Positions 38,701 to 53,250 of a stretch of 64,000 nt of DNA are shown here, one piece after another. A program made the position numbers and the translations under genes. Each line of letters starts with the position of its first letter. The first letter of the stretch is position 1. The notes beneath the pieces are model-generated. The model searched no databases and was not told where the DNA came from. It worked only from the letters and a program-made list of their open reading frames with translations. Source of the stretch: Tetrahymena thermophila SB210 (lineage: Eukaryota; Ciliophora; Oligohymenophorea; Hymenostomatida; Tetrahymenidae); assembly GCF_000189635.1 (NCBI RefSeq), contig NW_002476322.1, positions 1-64,000 on the forward strand, in the 5' to 3' direction.

Positions 38701-40178
38701 TTAAAGTAATCATTAAGTTAGAAACACTTCAATTACGGCGTGTTTTATTCAAATTTTCTTCATAAAAATACTTATCTAAAATTAATTTAAAATTTACTTT
38801 TTATTTAAAGTCCTTGTGAGTTTTGATTCTGCTATTAATTTTGATTTTGTTGAGCCAGCTGTTGCTACTAAGGAGATAAGTAATAATTTCCATTCAAGCT
38901 TTGAACTTGGCCATTAACTTTGCTTATTGGTGAGTTACTTTAACTCTTTACTTGCTTTTAAATCTTGCTTATAATTTCTGGGTCTTTTTCAGTATCATTT
39001 GTGCAGGTGTTTAATCTTGTTCCAGCTCCAGATTCTCCTTAATATGATTCTTTATCTCTCTACGCATGCTAGCTATTTCTATCATTTTTTTATTTAATGA
39101 CAGCCTGATTATCTTCCTAGCTATTTCTTAAAATTGCTTGCTATTGCTACTTGATGATTTAGTTCTATAAGAACGTTTTTTGATATTACTGTTGCTAAAC
39201 ATTATTTGCATTACTTTTATTTCCAGTATTTGTGTTTGATTATAATTAGTTTTACTTGTTAATTATTTATGAAGGAGAAAATGCTTCGTTGATACCTATT
39301 TTAGTGGTCTATTTGTTAGGACTAATAATACCTACATTCTTTTACTAAAGCTGGTTGTTATTGTTATTTAAAGGTAGAGAATTCACGCTATTTGCAAGTT
39401 AATTTGCATTTTGATTTTAGTTACCATTTTATAAAAATTTCTCTTAACTTTAGTTGAGTGCTATCTTTTAAACCTTGTTAATCTTTTCATCTTAATCTTC
39501 TTTTTGGATATTACGTAAAAAGTTTTCGTTATTATTTGCTTGTCCATTTTAAATATTTTATTTCAATCCTTCACCTTTATTTTAATATTAATTAGAATTA
39601 GTCAAATTAATGTTCTTGCTTTGAGAAAATGAAGTCTGTGCCTAGTTATTTTACTACTACTACACACGAGAAATCGGAGATAACGAATTGCTCTCATTTG
39701 ATTGTTGAGAATTATTTACATTTGCTTTTAAACTCTGCATAGACAAAACTGCCCCTTTGCCATTCTATTCTTGGCTTTAAGGTACTTTGATTATTTGTCT
39801 CTTTTTCTTTGTATTTTAAGCTTTTAAGTTGTAAAAATCAACATCTAAAGAGTTGTTATATGAATCATCGTTAGGTGTAGCATCTTCTACTGCGATTACA
39901 GAAGAGCCATCTCCCGCTTTACCTATATTTTTCTTTCTGGGAAATACATACGTGCTATTTATTACTGACTATTGATATTTCTTTTCAATCTCCAAAACAG
40001 TTTTTCGCTTTGAAGCTTCAAGCATTAACTAATCTCTTGGATCATGGTTATGCTCTTAAATCAATTAAGATAGATGTTGCTTCTTTTAAATTTCACGCAC
40101 AATATGCTCAAAATACTACCTATCCTTCCAATTTCCAGAGTATTCTGCTAATAACTCTAGCATTATATCCTCATCCAT
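35730..40178 (-). CDS. Very long Q/N-rich, prion-like protein
   Basis: ATG 40178 opens a charged, foldable N-terminus of about 120 residues (MDEDIMLELLAEYS..., then HLSQLIQEHNHDPRDQLML). Beyond that the chain is overwhelmingly Gln, Asn and Ser, much of it in long Q, N and NN runs, to TGA at 35732-35730. Introns are visible near 38675-38790, 37500-37590 and 37013-37072. A run of AAT-type codons near 36570-36615 is a near-microsatellite. Length is about 1,350-1,400 residues. No domain is recognisable outside the N-terminus. Such composition is typical of assemblies or condensates in yeast; in ciliates poly-Q is common because Gln has four codons. Function is unknown. Confidence 0.85.
36570..36615. 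repeat. ATT/GTT trinucleotide microsatellite inside the Q/N-rich gene
   Basis: ATT and GTT triplets repeat about fifteen times on the plus strand, coding poly-Asn on the minus strand. It is coding and in frame, so length change here would alter the poly-Asn tract rather than break the gene. Confidence 0.7.
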
Positions 40179-41284
40179 TTCTAATTTATGAAAGAAAAAT
40201 TTATTTAATAATGGCTTTCTTTCTCTCTTTATCGTTTGATAATTAATTTGATTACTTGCCTGATTAATTGTTTGTTTGTATCTGTATCAAACTGTTTTTA
40301 CTTATTAATAAATTAATTGGTTTTTCTTTTAATTTTTCTAAAAATAAAATTCAATGATCACTTCTATCTAATACATATATTTAACTAAATAATTACATAC
40401 ACACACACATACTGAATTTTTCCCAAATAGTGTTAATTAGTGAGTTAGTGAATTAATTATGTAATTAGCATATTATTTCTCTAAACACCCTTTTATTTTA
40501 TATATATATTTTTATTTGTCATTAAAGTTGTTTAAATGTACAAGCAAAAAAATAAACAATAAAGCATACATTCTATATATTTTTACTTATTGTCATTCTA
40601 TTTGAATTTCTATGTAAGTTTTCCTTAGATTTTTCATAAACCAGCTTAATAATTCATTATTATTACTTTTCATATTATAATCTACAATAAAAAGGAGTTT
40701 ATTAATTTATCACTATAAATTTTGAAATCGATTCAGTCTTCCAACTTAATTTATATCGTAGATTTTTCAGCTTTAAAATCTCCTTATTTTTATTTTAATA
40801 TGAACTGTTTTTAATTTCTTTATTCAAAAGTTTACAGCAAACATTTTTTTTATCTACAATTCTAATAAGAAAAGTTGAATACTACAAATTTTATCATTTT
40901 AGTTAGTTATTTAATTTATTTTTGATACTAATCACCATCCAACCTTTATTAATAAGAACTCTTCAGTTTTCACCATAAAATTAATTATAATTAACTTTAA
41001 TATATCCCATATTTATTATTAATTTTTACAAATAAAATGCAAAACGAAATCTATGGTAAATAAAATTTAATTAAAAACTTAAAATTGCTTAGCGCTTACT
41101 ATATATTATTAAAAATTAATTTGAAATTTAATTTGTAACTATTACTATACATTTTAAATACTATAAAACTCACATTACATATTATTTATTTATTTATAAA
41201 AATTAATAATGTTTACTGTATTCAAATTTAAGAAATACAGTTTCTATAATCTCTTTTTTTATGAAAAAAATCTTTCAATTCATA
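40179..41284. other. AT-rich intergenic region
   Basis: 1.1 kb between two minus-strand genes; it should hold the promoter of the Q/N-rich gene. A short ACACACAC run lies near 40400-40412. I see nothing else. Confidence 0.55.
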
Positions 41285-44200
41285 TCAAGATTCATTTTTA
41301 ATCTTGTAAATGACTCCTTAATCAACAAGAGTTTTGTCAAGCAAAGCTTGAAATTTATCGTTTCTATTTTCTAAACTTCTAACAGAAGAAAAGTATCTCA
41401 AAAGTGCCAATGAAGTTTAGACAAAAATAAAGTCTACTAAAAATATCGATAAATACATCCAAGACCATGTTATGTCTTTGTTAGTAGTAAGTTTTTAAAT
41501 TTCTGGTCTAAACCAAACAGTACAAACAACAATGACAGAACCTACCAATAAAATTACTGCAATCATTGCACTTTTTCTTAAGCAAATAGCAAATTGAATA
41601 AAAAATATAAATACAGCTTCTTTTATTATCATGCCTAAAATTAAAGATAAAACCAGTAGACCTGGACTTTTCTATTTATTAAATTATTAATTAATACTTC
41701 AATTTTTTTATATAAGAATATTTACCTTATAAATTATGTTTGTTCCATAAAAGAAGCATAGGAATTTGAAGTAAACTAAAGTTGCCCTTAATATTCTACT
41801 TATGTATGGATTGTATAAAGTCCATACTTAAATCAAATCATTTCCGATCTAATTTTTAAATTATTGAATTAATTATTTATTCCTTTATCAAAAAATGTAA
41901 ATTAAAAATAATTTTTTTACAAGTGAATAATAAAGTTTTTAATTAGTTGGAAGATCGATTGGTTAATTAGTATCATCTATTTTACTGCTTTAGCTTTATG
42001 AATCACTGTTTTTTTAGTCTTCTTAATCTATTTATTTAATTTTAATTTTAAATTTAAAGTTATTATTTTTGTTTAAAGTTACCTCTAAATGTTGGACATC
42101 CGTCTTCTTGCTTGAAAGAAAAGCGCTTCACGATGATAGGGCGACGAGTGTTTAAATTTTGGTTTGTTTTAACTGGGCTATCATCATTATTTCTGTAGCT
42201 CTAATTGTTAATGTTACTTAATTCATTAGGTAGATCTCTCCACGATTGATTTTTAAGGGGGCTCATCTGTGCTTAACTGCTCACTTTTTGAAGATTTAAT
42301 ATCTTTGAATTGTTTAATTGATTATTGTAAGTTGAAGTATTTAAGGACATATTTTAAATAGTTTGATTATTTTAAGAATAAATATTTTTCTGTTCAGTTG
42401 CTGATAAATTGTTTTAATCATCAAATCTATTACGGTTTTTTCTTTTAATTACACTTCCTTCTTGTGTTTATTATAAGTTAGATTAATTAAAAGTTCTACT
42501 TTATTCTCCTCCTTTCATAAATTGTATTACTTTTCTCTAATGTTCTTTTTCATCAAATTTATCCATAAAGTAACCAGATATAGAATTAAATATCCAATAT
42601 CCAAGTTTAACCATGAAAATTATAAACAATATGGATTCTTTAGCTTCAATGTAACTAACTATGCAATCATTTTCTCCAGGGCCAAAACAACCAGATTCTT
42701 TGCACGAATCATTACAAGCTGTACATTGATTAGTACTACTGTCTACAAAATAATCCTAATTTGGACATTAGTTTAAGCAGTCTCCATTTAGCATAACATA
42801 GCCTTTACTGCATGCTTAGCAGTCATTACTATTTGTACATTTACTGCAATAAGGTTTACAGCTATTACATTTTAGTTAATTTGGTATTTAGTAAAAGCCT
42901 TAAGGACATTATGTTAAGCATTAAGTATTAAAAGGTATTGAGCTTTAAGGACATGTTGCACACTTTTTTTTTAAAAAAGAATTATTTTTGTAATAAATAA
43001 AGTAAATTTTTACTTAATTTTTATCAGATCCTGTACAAGTTAAGCATGAAGAATCACATTTTACACATAAAGATTAACTTTAAATCAAGGCATAATTACT
43101 ATCACAACTATTAACGCAGTAGTTATCTTATAATAACATTCCTTTATTAAAAAAACATAAAATCTAAATATAATTTTAGTAAGAAATTATTTACCTGACT
43201 AACATGATGTACATTAGCTATCTTAAGGACCTATGCAAGTTAAACATTCTATATTACAGTCTTTACATACTTGATTATCAACATAGGTACCCACTGGACA
43301 GTTCTTTATGCAAGCGTTGTTGTACAAATTGTATCCTTATCCACATCTTATTTAATTTTTAAGTTATTTAAATAAAATTATTATATAATTTTACTATATG
43401 CAAGTAAGTGAACCATAATTAACACATTAAGAGCAATTTTAAGAGCAAGGCTGGCAAGTGTAAGAATATATATCCTCAAAAAAGAATTCAGGACATTTTT
43501 TAACGCATTATCCTTAATACAGGTAATAAGTGTTCATACAAACTAAACACTTGTTTACAGATCCATCAGTACAAACTTAACATCCTTATGTGCATTATTA
43601 GCATTTATTTTATTAAGCAAAGAAACCATTAGGACAAGATGCCACACATGAGTTTTAATATAAATACCTTTAAATTTATATTAATATTAATTATTTATAT
43701 TATAAAAATCTATTTACTTTTATCCTGAGCATGATGTGCATTAGTTATTTAGAGATCCGCTGCATGAAGCACAATCTGGATGACATAATTCACAGGAGTT
43801 AGTAGAGTAGTTACTATAATAATTTTTATCGCATCTAGTAACGCAAGAATATGTTGATTTTTAGAACAAAAGAGGAACTGAACATGAAATACAACTATTT
43901 TAATCTGGACCAAAGCATGTTTTACAATTTCTATTGCAATTCTCACATCTCTATGTTTGCTTATTAGCATAGTACCCATCAGAGCAGCTGTTCACACATT
44001 AGGTGTTTTGTAAATATGTACCTGTGCAACTTAAACAATCTGTATTTTTACTTCCTAAGCAAGTTAAGCAAGATGAATCACAGTTAATGCAACTTACTGT
44101 TGCATTATCTCTATATTAGTCTGGTTGGCATGTTAATTGGCATGTAGAGTCTCTATATTAGAAATATAATGGTAGAGTGCATGTAAGACAATTATTAGGA

Positions 44201-47200
44201 TTTGCAGGGTTACATGTTTTACAGCTTGAATTACAATTCAAACAAATATTGCTAGTAGGACTTTTGTACTTCCCATCTGAACAATTAGCTACACATTTTT
44301 GGTTGTCTAAATACCTATTTTATTTACATCAAAAATTTAATCAATTATTTTTTAACAAAAAATTTCAATTACATCTTTCCAGTGCATGCTGTGCATGAAT
44401 TTGCCGTTGGACCATTACATTGAAAGCACGATTAATCACATTAGGAACATTAAGCTAACTAATCGTTTTTGTAAAAACTATCAGGACAATTCTAAACACA
44501 AGAATTAGTTGATAGCAAAAGATAATTAGGAAGAGCACATTGAGTGCAATTTGTATTTGTTGGTCCATTACAAGCCAAGCATGAGCTATCACAGTCTGTG
44601 CAAACTTAAATTCCTTAAACTAAAATTAAAAAAATAAATGAAATTTATTTAAATTAATTTGAATGATAAAATAAATAAATAAATAAATAAATAAAAGTAT
44701 TTCCATATTTCTAAAAATAATCAATTTAATTGATAAAGAAAATATAAATACTTGTTTATGAAAAAGTCTTATTAGGACAATTTTAATAGCACTAGCCTTT
44801 GTATAGGAATTGGTTATTTTTGCAAGTTGTGCAAGAGCTATCATCACCTATTTTATAAAGTTATTTTGAATTATTAAATTCTAAAGAATAATTTTATTAC
44901 CAGGATAATTACAAGTTTAGCAATTTTTAGAGCAGATTGAGCAAACATTTACATTACTATAATATCCAGCAGGGCAAGTTGCGACACAAGAATTTCCTAA
45001 ATGCAAAAATTAATTTACATTACAGCTTTGACAATTATTTGGTCCTAATTTATTGATTAAATTACTTAGAATAATTTATTCAATATTAAAAAATTTACCT
45101 TAACCACCACATGTCTTACATGATAAATCACAAGCTTTGCAAGATACTGATGCTTAGTCCTAATACTCATTCAATTAACATGTTGGTAAACATGACTGAG
45201 AATTAGTTTACATAAAATTAGGGAGACTACATGAAGTACAGTTACTTGATAATGGACCGCTACAAGAGTTGCATGTGGGATGGCAAGCAGAACAAGTATT
45301 ATTTGTGGTATTTGCATACTATTTTGGAGGACAAGTTCCTACGCATGTAGAAGCATTAGTATCTAAGAAGCTTTACATAAAATTTTAATTAATTTTTTAT
45401 GATTATAAAATTATTTTATACCTATTTCCTTAACATGCAGTGCATTAATTGCTATTAGGTCCTTTACATTAATAACAACTTTTATCACATGGTTGACATG
45501 TAGAATTTTAAGTGTTTGGGTACTACCCTACTATGCATGTTGGTTTGCAGGTATTGTCTGAATTCAAGAATAATGAACCTGCACATGAAAGACAATTATT
45601 GGATAAAGATCCACTACAAGATTAACAGCTTTAATCGCAATCTGTACAAATTAACGTTTTGTCTTACACTTATTTTATGAAAATAACATTAGCTCATTTA
45701 AATTATTATTAATTATTATTACATGTTGTTGAGAAAGTTTTATTAGGACATTTACTCAAGCATTGATTTTAATAGAAATACTAGCCAGTTTTGCAAGTAA
45801 CACACTTATTAGAGCTACCTATATTTTTCATTATTTAAAAAATATGATTAATATCAATAAAACGATTTTAACAAAGTTAAAAAGTTTACCAGGAAAAACG
45901 CAAGTTTTACAAGAAGAATCACATGCTTTGCAGACAGTTTAATCTTAATATTAACCATCTGGGCAGTTGCTTTAACAAGTATTACCATTAATTAATACAT
46001 CAGTTCCGTTGCAAGTTAAGCACTAATTTGAATCTATTAAAAAAATTTTTAATAAAATATTTTAAAATCGATCAATATTTTACTGGGACCACTGCATGTA
46101 GCACAAGTACTATTACATGCTATACAAGAAATTGTTGCGTTATCTTTATATTAATTAGCATTACATTATTAAACACATTGTTTTGTTGATAATTAATAAT
46201 AGTTAGGAAGGGCACAAGAAAGGCAATTTGTTGAAGTAGTTCCATCACAAGTCTTACAAGTTGGATCACAAGCCGTGCAAGTATTATTTTGTTGATTTGC
46301 AAATTTACCAGGTGAGCAAGTATTAATACAAGAAACACCATCAAGGTACCTAATTTTAAAATAAATATTGTACATTTCAATTTCAAATTTTTTAAATTAT
46401 TTAATTTATTACAATGAACCTGAGCAAGAAGTGCATTAACTAGCTGATGGCCCACTACAGTTAGCACATGAAGGATCACAGGCAGAACATTAAGCAAGTG
46501 GATCATTTTTATAAAATTTAGCAGGACAATTTGGTAGACATTAAGAAGTAGCTGCAACAAAATAATTTGGAAGCTAGCATGTTTTGCAATCAGTGCTCTG
46601 AGGTCCAGAGCAAGTCAAGCAATCTTAATAACACTGCTTGCAAATCATAGTCTAAGGATCTATTTAAAAAAAATATTGATAAGTATTAAATAAGAAATAT
46701 TAATCTATACTTGTGCTTGTAGTAGAGTAGTACTTTTAAGGGCATGAATTAACACACTAGCCATTCAGCAAATATAGAGTAGGAGCACAGGATAAACAAC
46801 TTTTATTATCACCTGGTGATGCACATGTTAAACAGGATGAATTGCATTAAGCACATACATTATTTTTTGTATCACTATAATACCCATCAGGACAAGAGTT
46901 CACACAAGTCTTTTTATTATCAGGTGATGTATATAATATTTATCCTGCTTGGCATGTTAAGCATTAAGTAGATGCTAATTAAATATAAATCAAAATTAAA
47001 ATTATTTTAAGCTTAAAAAAGTATACCAGGACCACTGCAAGTTGCACATAATACATTACAAGCTACACACTTATTGGAGGAATTATCTTGATATTCGTTA
47101 CTTTTACATGTGGTCAAACATGAATTTTTGTCAGTTTGAAGATAATTTGGAGGACTGCATGTCAAACAGTCTGTATTTGTTCCTGCAGAACATGTTAAGC

Positions 47201-50200
47201 ATGTCGAATCGCATTACGTACATTTATTTGTAGTTTTATCTGGATAAGTTCCATTCTAACAAGTTGATGAGCATGTGTTATTTTATAAATATCTTTTATA
47301 AGAAAATAAAATTGTATATTAAAATTTTCTATAAAAATTAACAAAAAATGAATTATGAATTATTACAAATTTCCTGTACAACTTGTACAATCATTTGCAG
47401 TAGATGCTGAGCATTAGTAGCATGTAGCATTACAGGGAGCACAGGTAGCAGTATTTTAGACAGGATAGTAACTAGTCTTGCAAGTAGTTACGCATTAGGT
47501 AGTATCTGGTTAAAAATAATTTGGTAGTATGCAAGATAAACATTAATTAGCATTAGGACCTGAGCAAGTTTAGCAGCTGGAATCGCAACTAGAACAAATA
47601 TTTGTTGCTCCATCTTTAAAAAAAAATAAATAATATAGAACATTAAAGATTAAAAATTTACTATTGGTCTAATAAGTTTTTGCTGGGCAAGTCGCCACGC
47701 AGTTTCCATTATATAAAGCTTAACTAGGTGGGCATGTTGTGCAAACAGGAGAAGTACCTTTTTATTATAAAAGTGTTAGACTATTTTTTAAAGATTAGAT
47801 TTACCTTATATAACACACTTGGCACATTAAGATGGACAAGCTTTGCATACATTTCCATCTGCATATAACCCGTCTGGGCATTTTGAAACACAAGAATGAT
47901 CAACGTTCAAGAACGTGGATGCAGGACATGATGTACAATTTTTAGGTCCTTATTATTAAAAAAAAATAATTATAGAATATTAAAAATTCTTATCTTTATT
48001 ATGAATTTATTATTTAAATTGAATTAAAAGCAAATAAAATTATTGTTCTTTTACCAGCTCCTTAACAAGTTAAGCAACTAGAGTCACAGCTAAGGCAGCT
48101 AGCTGTAGGATCATCCTTGTATTGATTTGAATTACATGAATTTAGACATTAATTTCCATTCAAATATAAAGGAAGCTAACAGCTTAAGCAATTAGTATTA
48201 GCTCCTGCACTACAAGTAGCGCATGTTTAATCACATGCGACACACATATTATTTGCTCCTGCATAAAATCCTGGGTTACATGTAAGCAAGCATTAATTTC
48301 CCTAAAGATATCTTTTTTAAAAGTATAGATTTAATTTTATAAAAACAATTTTAATTTATTTTACCTATTTCCTGTACATTAAGTACATTAATTAGGGTTA
48401 GGACCTGAGCAATTAAAACAAGTAGAATCACAGCTAGAACATGTATGATTTGTAGTGTTTGGGTATAGTGAATTTCCACAATTTGATACACATGACTTGG
48501 AAGTTCCTTAAGTCAATAAATATGTAGTATCACATGATGCACATTATTAATTTGATGCACCAGTACATGTTTTACAACTACCATCGCAGTTAACACATTA
48601 GGCTAATAAAATAAAATATTTTTAAGTACAAATTCAATAATAATTTAATCTTTGTACTTCCACTAACAAAAGTATTAGAAGGGCAACTTGCTAAGCACTA
48701 ATTCTAATACAAAAAAACTCCAGCATTACATGTTTGACAATTATTATTAGCTCCTTTTAATGTTATTTAATAAAAGATATGTTTAATTTTGCAAAATAAT
48801 TATATTAAATTTACCTCCAGAGCAAGTCAAGCAACTTGAATCACATTTTTAACATTTAGTACCATCACTGTAATAATTTGTAGCAGGACAATTACTTACA
48901 CAGGTCCAACCACCATTATTATATAGCAATTTTCCAGGTGGGCAAGTAATACAATCAGTATTATCTAATAATTAATTAATTTGTGTATTTATCGATTTCA
49001 ATATAAAAACTAAATAAATTTACTTGGGCCGCTACAAGTAGCACAAGAAGCATCACAATCGTGACATTCTCTATTTTAATCTATGTATGTAGTTGTTGGA
49101 CAAGTTACATAACAAGATCCTTTGTATAAATAATGTGTGATATCACATTACAAGCATGTTGTTGGATTACACGATATACACCATTAACTACACTTTAATT
49201 TGAAATAAAAATGATTTTTTATTGGAATTTAATAAGAATAATTTTGATTTTACTTGGATTAAAATTACAAATAAATTTCTCAGACCATAAGATTTTTATG
49301 ATGAATTTAAAGAGAGTGTCGCCTTTATTTCTAAATTAAGAGTAGGACTTGTATGTATTGCAGTTTTGTCTACATTATAAACCAAATCCAAAAAACTTTG
49401 TAATCCGCACAATGCATCTACAGTATCGGCTATATTTACCATGAAATTGGAAGCCTATTAACCATCATAATTAATGTAAATGTATTCACTATCCCAATCA
49501 TCTATAGCTACGAATGTAAAACCAACTCTTATTTAAGAATGAGGAGGTCTAAAAATTTTTAAATTCAATGTTAAAAATATGATTGTTAAAAAAAATAAAA
49601 TTTGATTTTTACAGTCCAGTAAAAGTTCTTTTAAATGATGCATTACTTGCAGCTAACATATAGCCACCAATATAATAAACTCCATTACAAACAGATGTGT
49701 AAGCTCCAGAACTTGTTACTGTACCGAATCCGTTTCCTTCTAAACCAGTAACTGTTAGTCCACCTGCAGCGATTTCACTTTCAGAAACAAAAGTTTAATA
49801 TAGAGCTTTAAGTAGATACATCCCATCTAAAATAATAATAGTTAATTTTTTGGATTATTTTTTTTAAAAATTACTTGATGGTAGTATATCTTAGCAAGCA
49901 TTTCCTTATTAATTAGTATAAGTAGGGCAGGAAGCTACGCATTAAGTTTATAGTAGATAAAAACCAGCTTTGCAAGATGTGCATGATTTTGTTGTATTGT
50001 CACATGTAGCACAAACAGATGCATCACAATAATCTTAAACACATACTAATAAAGTAGGTTCTCCTCTTAACCCAGCAGGACAGGTAGGGACACAAGATGT
50101 TTAGTAAGCAAAACCTGTTGTACATTAGCATTAACCATTATTAGCAACAGCTCCTGTTATACATGTGAGACATTAATTCTGTATAATAAAAATTATTAAT

Positions 50201-51095
50201 TTGAATTTAAGAGTAATTTATTTTATTTATGTTATCAATAAGTTATATATAATATTAGCATGATTTTGCCACAATTCTCAAAGGGTAAAAACTAAAAAGT
50301 TAAAGGATAGCAATTAATTTTATTTTTACCCTTAAAATTAAATAAAATAATTTATGGGTTAAAATGTTAATTCAATTATATATAAAATTTTATAATTGCT
50401 GCATATTTATTAATATTTAAATGAAATTGGATCAATATTACAATTTAATTTTATATAAAAATGTACATTTGCAGGTCCAGAGCAAGTTTAGCATCCAGGA
50501 TAGCAAGTATCTATTTCAACATATAGCTCACTTAATGCAAATCCTCCTGTTGATGCAGAAGTAGAAATAGATGATTAAAATGCTAAGACAAATGTATTTG
50601 CCGAATGGGTAATATTTTTATAAAATTAATAAAGGTAATCATTTTATGATAGGCAAAGTGATTCTCCAATATTTAAATTGGTTCCTTTTTGATATTAAAT
50701 CTACTTAGTTCCATCCATATATACTTAGATGTTATCACTAGCTGCAAAATTCCTTAGTGTGTAGATATTTACTCTTACAGACAAACTCCAATGTGGTTAA
50801 CTAATGGTGTAAGTCTTTTGAATGTTTTAGTTATTCGTTTTATCAATAATACCATACATCAACTAATTTTTTCTGTTAACATAATCTGTTGATGTACATT
50901 TAATTGTGAGACTAGGCCATCCTTAGATTTAGGATGCAGTCATTTCTAAGTGAAATTCATCACTTATTAGTAAACCATCTATATAAAGTAAGGAAAAATG
51001 CTATTTTTAATATACTTTTTTCTAAATAAATTACCAGAATAAATATCTCGCAGGAAAAAAAAGATGATTAGTAGAATTTAAAGTTGAATTTTCAT
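41285..51095 (-). CDS. Giant Cys-rich surface protein (furin-like repeats), paralogue A
   Basis: ATG 51095 begins a signal peptide of about 20 residues; a 56-nt phase-1 intron (50979-51034) follows. The ectodomain starts with a lectin-like module (PHWSLSVRV, YMDGTK), then Cys-rich units (PGCQTCSGPAN). A second module at about 49310-49870 (PPHSQIRVGFTFVAIDDWD) follows. From about 49200 down to 42680 there are dozens of furin/GFR-like CxxC..C..C.GP repeats split by many small introns. Next comes a TM segment (ESILFIIFMVKLGYWIF) ending MDKFDEKE, then a cytoplasmic Q/N-rich stretch, and four further hydrophobic segments before TGA at 41287-41285. Estimated length is 2,500-2,800 residues. The layout is that of a cell-surface receptor or adhesion protein with a multi-pass C-terminus. 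Ligand and function are unknown, and not all internal splice sites were verified. Confidence 0.88.
44665..44698. repeat. AAAT microsatellite in an intron of paralogue A
   Basis: About seven perfect AAAT units. It lies inside one of the short introns separating Cys-rich exons of the giant gene, so it is unlikely to affect the protein. Confidence 0.75.
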
Positions 51096-52869
51096 TTTGT
51101 CTAAGTAGTATGTATAACTGATATTGATATTTATATTAGTAAATCTAAAGTAATTTCAGATAATTAAATTAATTATCCTTTTTATTCGAACTTTTGTTCT
51201 ATTTCTATTATCACAAACGAAATGTAATTATCAATTTGTATTAATAAAAAAAGTATCTTTATAAAAATAGTCAAAATATATATACAAAAACATTAACCAC
51301 TGAATAATAAAAAAATGTATAAATAAACTTTGATGTATGCAAATTTATTGTAAGCTGATTTCGTATTCTTCGTATTAAATAATTAATTTTTTATGGTTAA
51401 AAGTCTATTCCTAATAAATCAATTAAAGCCTATTTAATCTTCACATTGTTTTTAGCAAGCCTCTAAAAAAAGATAAAATTCATATTTCTTTTTAAATAAA
51501 TTGTAATCTGTCTTTCCTTAGCTGACTTAGTTACTTTTATTAATTATGATTAAAAGAATTACTTAAATTGTGGTATTAAATTATTTTTTTATAAAATTTA
51601 CCATATTTGAATTCCATATAAAGAAAAAAATATATCAGCAAATTAAGCAAGGAATAGCCATAAAATTGATTAAGCCATATATTGTATGATATTTAGATTA
51701 CTTTTATTTTTGTAAAACTAATCACAATTCCAAATTCAAATTGCAGCCTAAATGTGGCTTGCGAGTAAAAAGAAAATAATTTTGGAGTTTTTATAAAAAG
51801 AATAGCCTAAAAATAAGTAAATAAATAATTTTCTAATAAGAAAAAAATTCTAAGTGTGTATTAATTAATTTGTAAATTGATTTAAATTCCATTCAATATT
51901 TGTTAATTTTTTTTCCTTTCAGTGTTATTATAGAACAATATCATTCCAAAACACAGCAATTAAATTTGAAAAGAAATCATAATAAATTAAAAGTTATTTA
52001 TTATTTATTTCTGAAATAAAGTTTTTCTTTTAAATACTAATTAAATTTATATCTCTGAAAATTAAGCAAAAAAAGATGTAAGGCTAATAACTTTGTTTCT
52101 TAATTTTCCTATAAATAAATTTGTTATTAGCAAGAATTATTACATTTTGGATAGGAGAGTTACTGCTATTTAAATTAATAAAAAGAAAATTGATTAAACA
52201 ATTTTTTCAAAACTTAATTAATAAATTACAAATTATTTAAGTGTATTAATTAATAAAATCTTTTGTTTGAATAATCTAATCTGATCACTAAATTTTATAT
52301 CATATTTGCTATTCGAATTGGTAAGATAATTAAAAATATTTGAATTGCTTTTATTAAGCATTTTTTATTTGTAGATACTTTATTAAATAAATAAATATAA
52401 ATAGTTATTCCAAAACTACAAAATAAGGCATATTAAAAATCATTTATTAATGTAAAAAATATAATTTAATTTCATTTTAATAGCTAAACATCTAAAAACA
52501 ATTTGATTTTTTTGATATAAAAATATTAATAAAATAAGCTAGTTTATATGAATTGAATATTAAATTATTAAAATATGAATTTAAAAAATTTGACACAATA
52601 AATTAATATTTAAATAATTATTAAGATTTTTTTAATATTTTAGATGGAATTTTATTTAAATAAATTTATGCAAAATTATTCCCTTAATTATTACATTGGT
52701 TATAAGAAACAAATAATTTGTTGCTAAATTAATTTCATTCTATACTATACTTTAGTAAAATTAATTATCATTTAATTGATTCAATTTAATTATATCCACA
52801 AATAAATTAAAAATTTCTACTAAATTTACTAATTTAGTTAATACAAAACCTCAATTATTCTGACTATTA
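51096..52869. other. AT-rich intergenic region
   Basis: 1.8 kb immediately upstream of paralogue A, so it contains its promoter. Near-homopolymer A/T with no recognisable gene. It ends where the decayed family fragment begins. Confidence 0.5.
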
Positions 52870-53250
52870 TTAGTTTAGATTTAAATCAGAGTGGTTAAAC
52901 TTAAGAACAAAAAAAATTTTTTAGCTTTATTCTTTAGCACCTTAAATAAGAAAACTAATGGTAGGTAATTGTATATGTTTTTTAAATGTTTTAGTAATTA
53001 TTTTTTTCAATAATTCCAAACACTTTCTAATTCTTTCAGATACTTGTATATTTAGACATGAATTAAATAATTTATTATGGAGATCCTTTAAGAGGAGAGG
53101 GATTATGTAACTAAAATTCATTACCGATTAGAAATCCATCTCAAATAATTTAAAAGGATTAAGATAAACAAAAATATGGTAGTAAGTAATATAACTTGCT
53201 AAAACATACTTAATGAATATGAGGGTGGCAAATATGATTTTAATCACCAT
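52870..53250 (-). pseudogene. Decayed 5' fragment of a third member of the Cys-rich surface-protein family
   Basis: It aligns by eye to the 5' end of paralogue A. ATG 53250 opens a hydrophobic signal peptide (MVIKIIFATLIFIKYVLA). An intron-like GT..AG stretch interrupts at the same phase-1 place, and the next exon starts NGFLIGNEFQLHN against DGLLISDEFHLEM in paralogue A. After an in-frame TGA the same frame still matches: KNQKVFGIIEKNNYQNIQKTYTI against KNQLMYGIIDKTNNQNIQKTYTI. Further down, the AGTTTAACCAC matching the paralogue is displaced by about 60 bp of extra sequence. No Cys-rich exons follow. It is a truncated relic, or at most a 52-residue secreted peptide gene. Confidence 0.75.
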
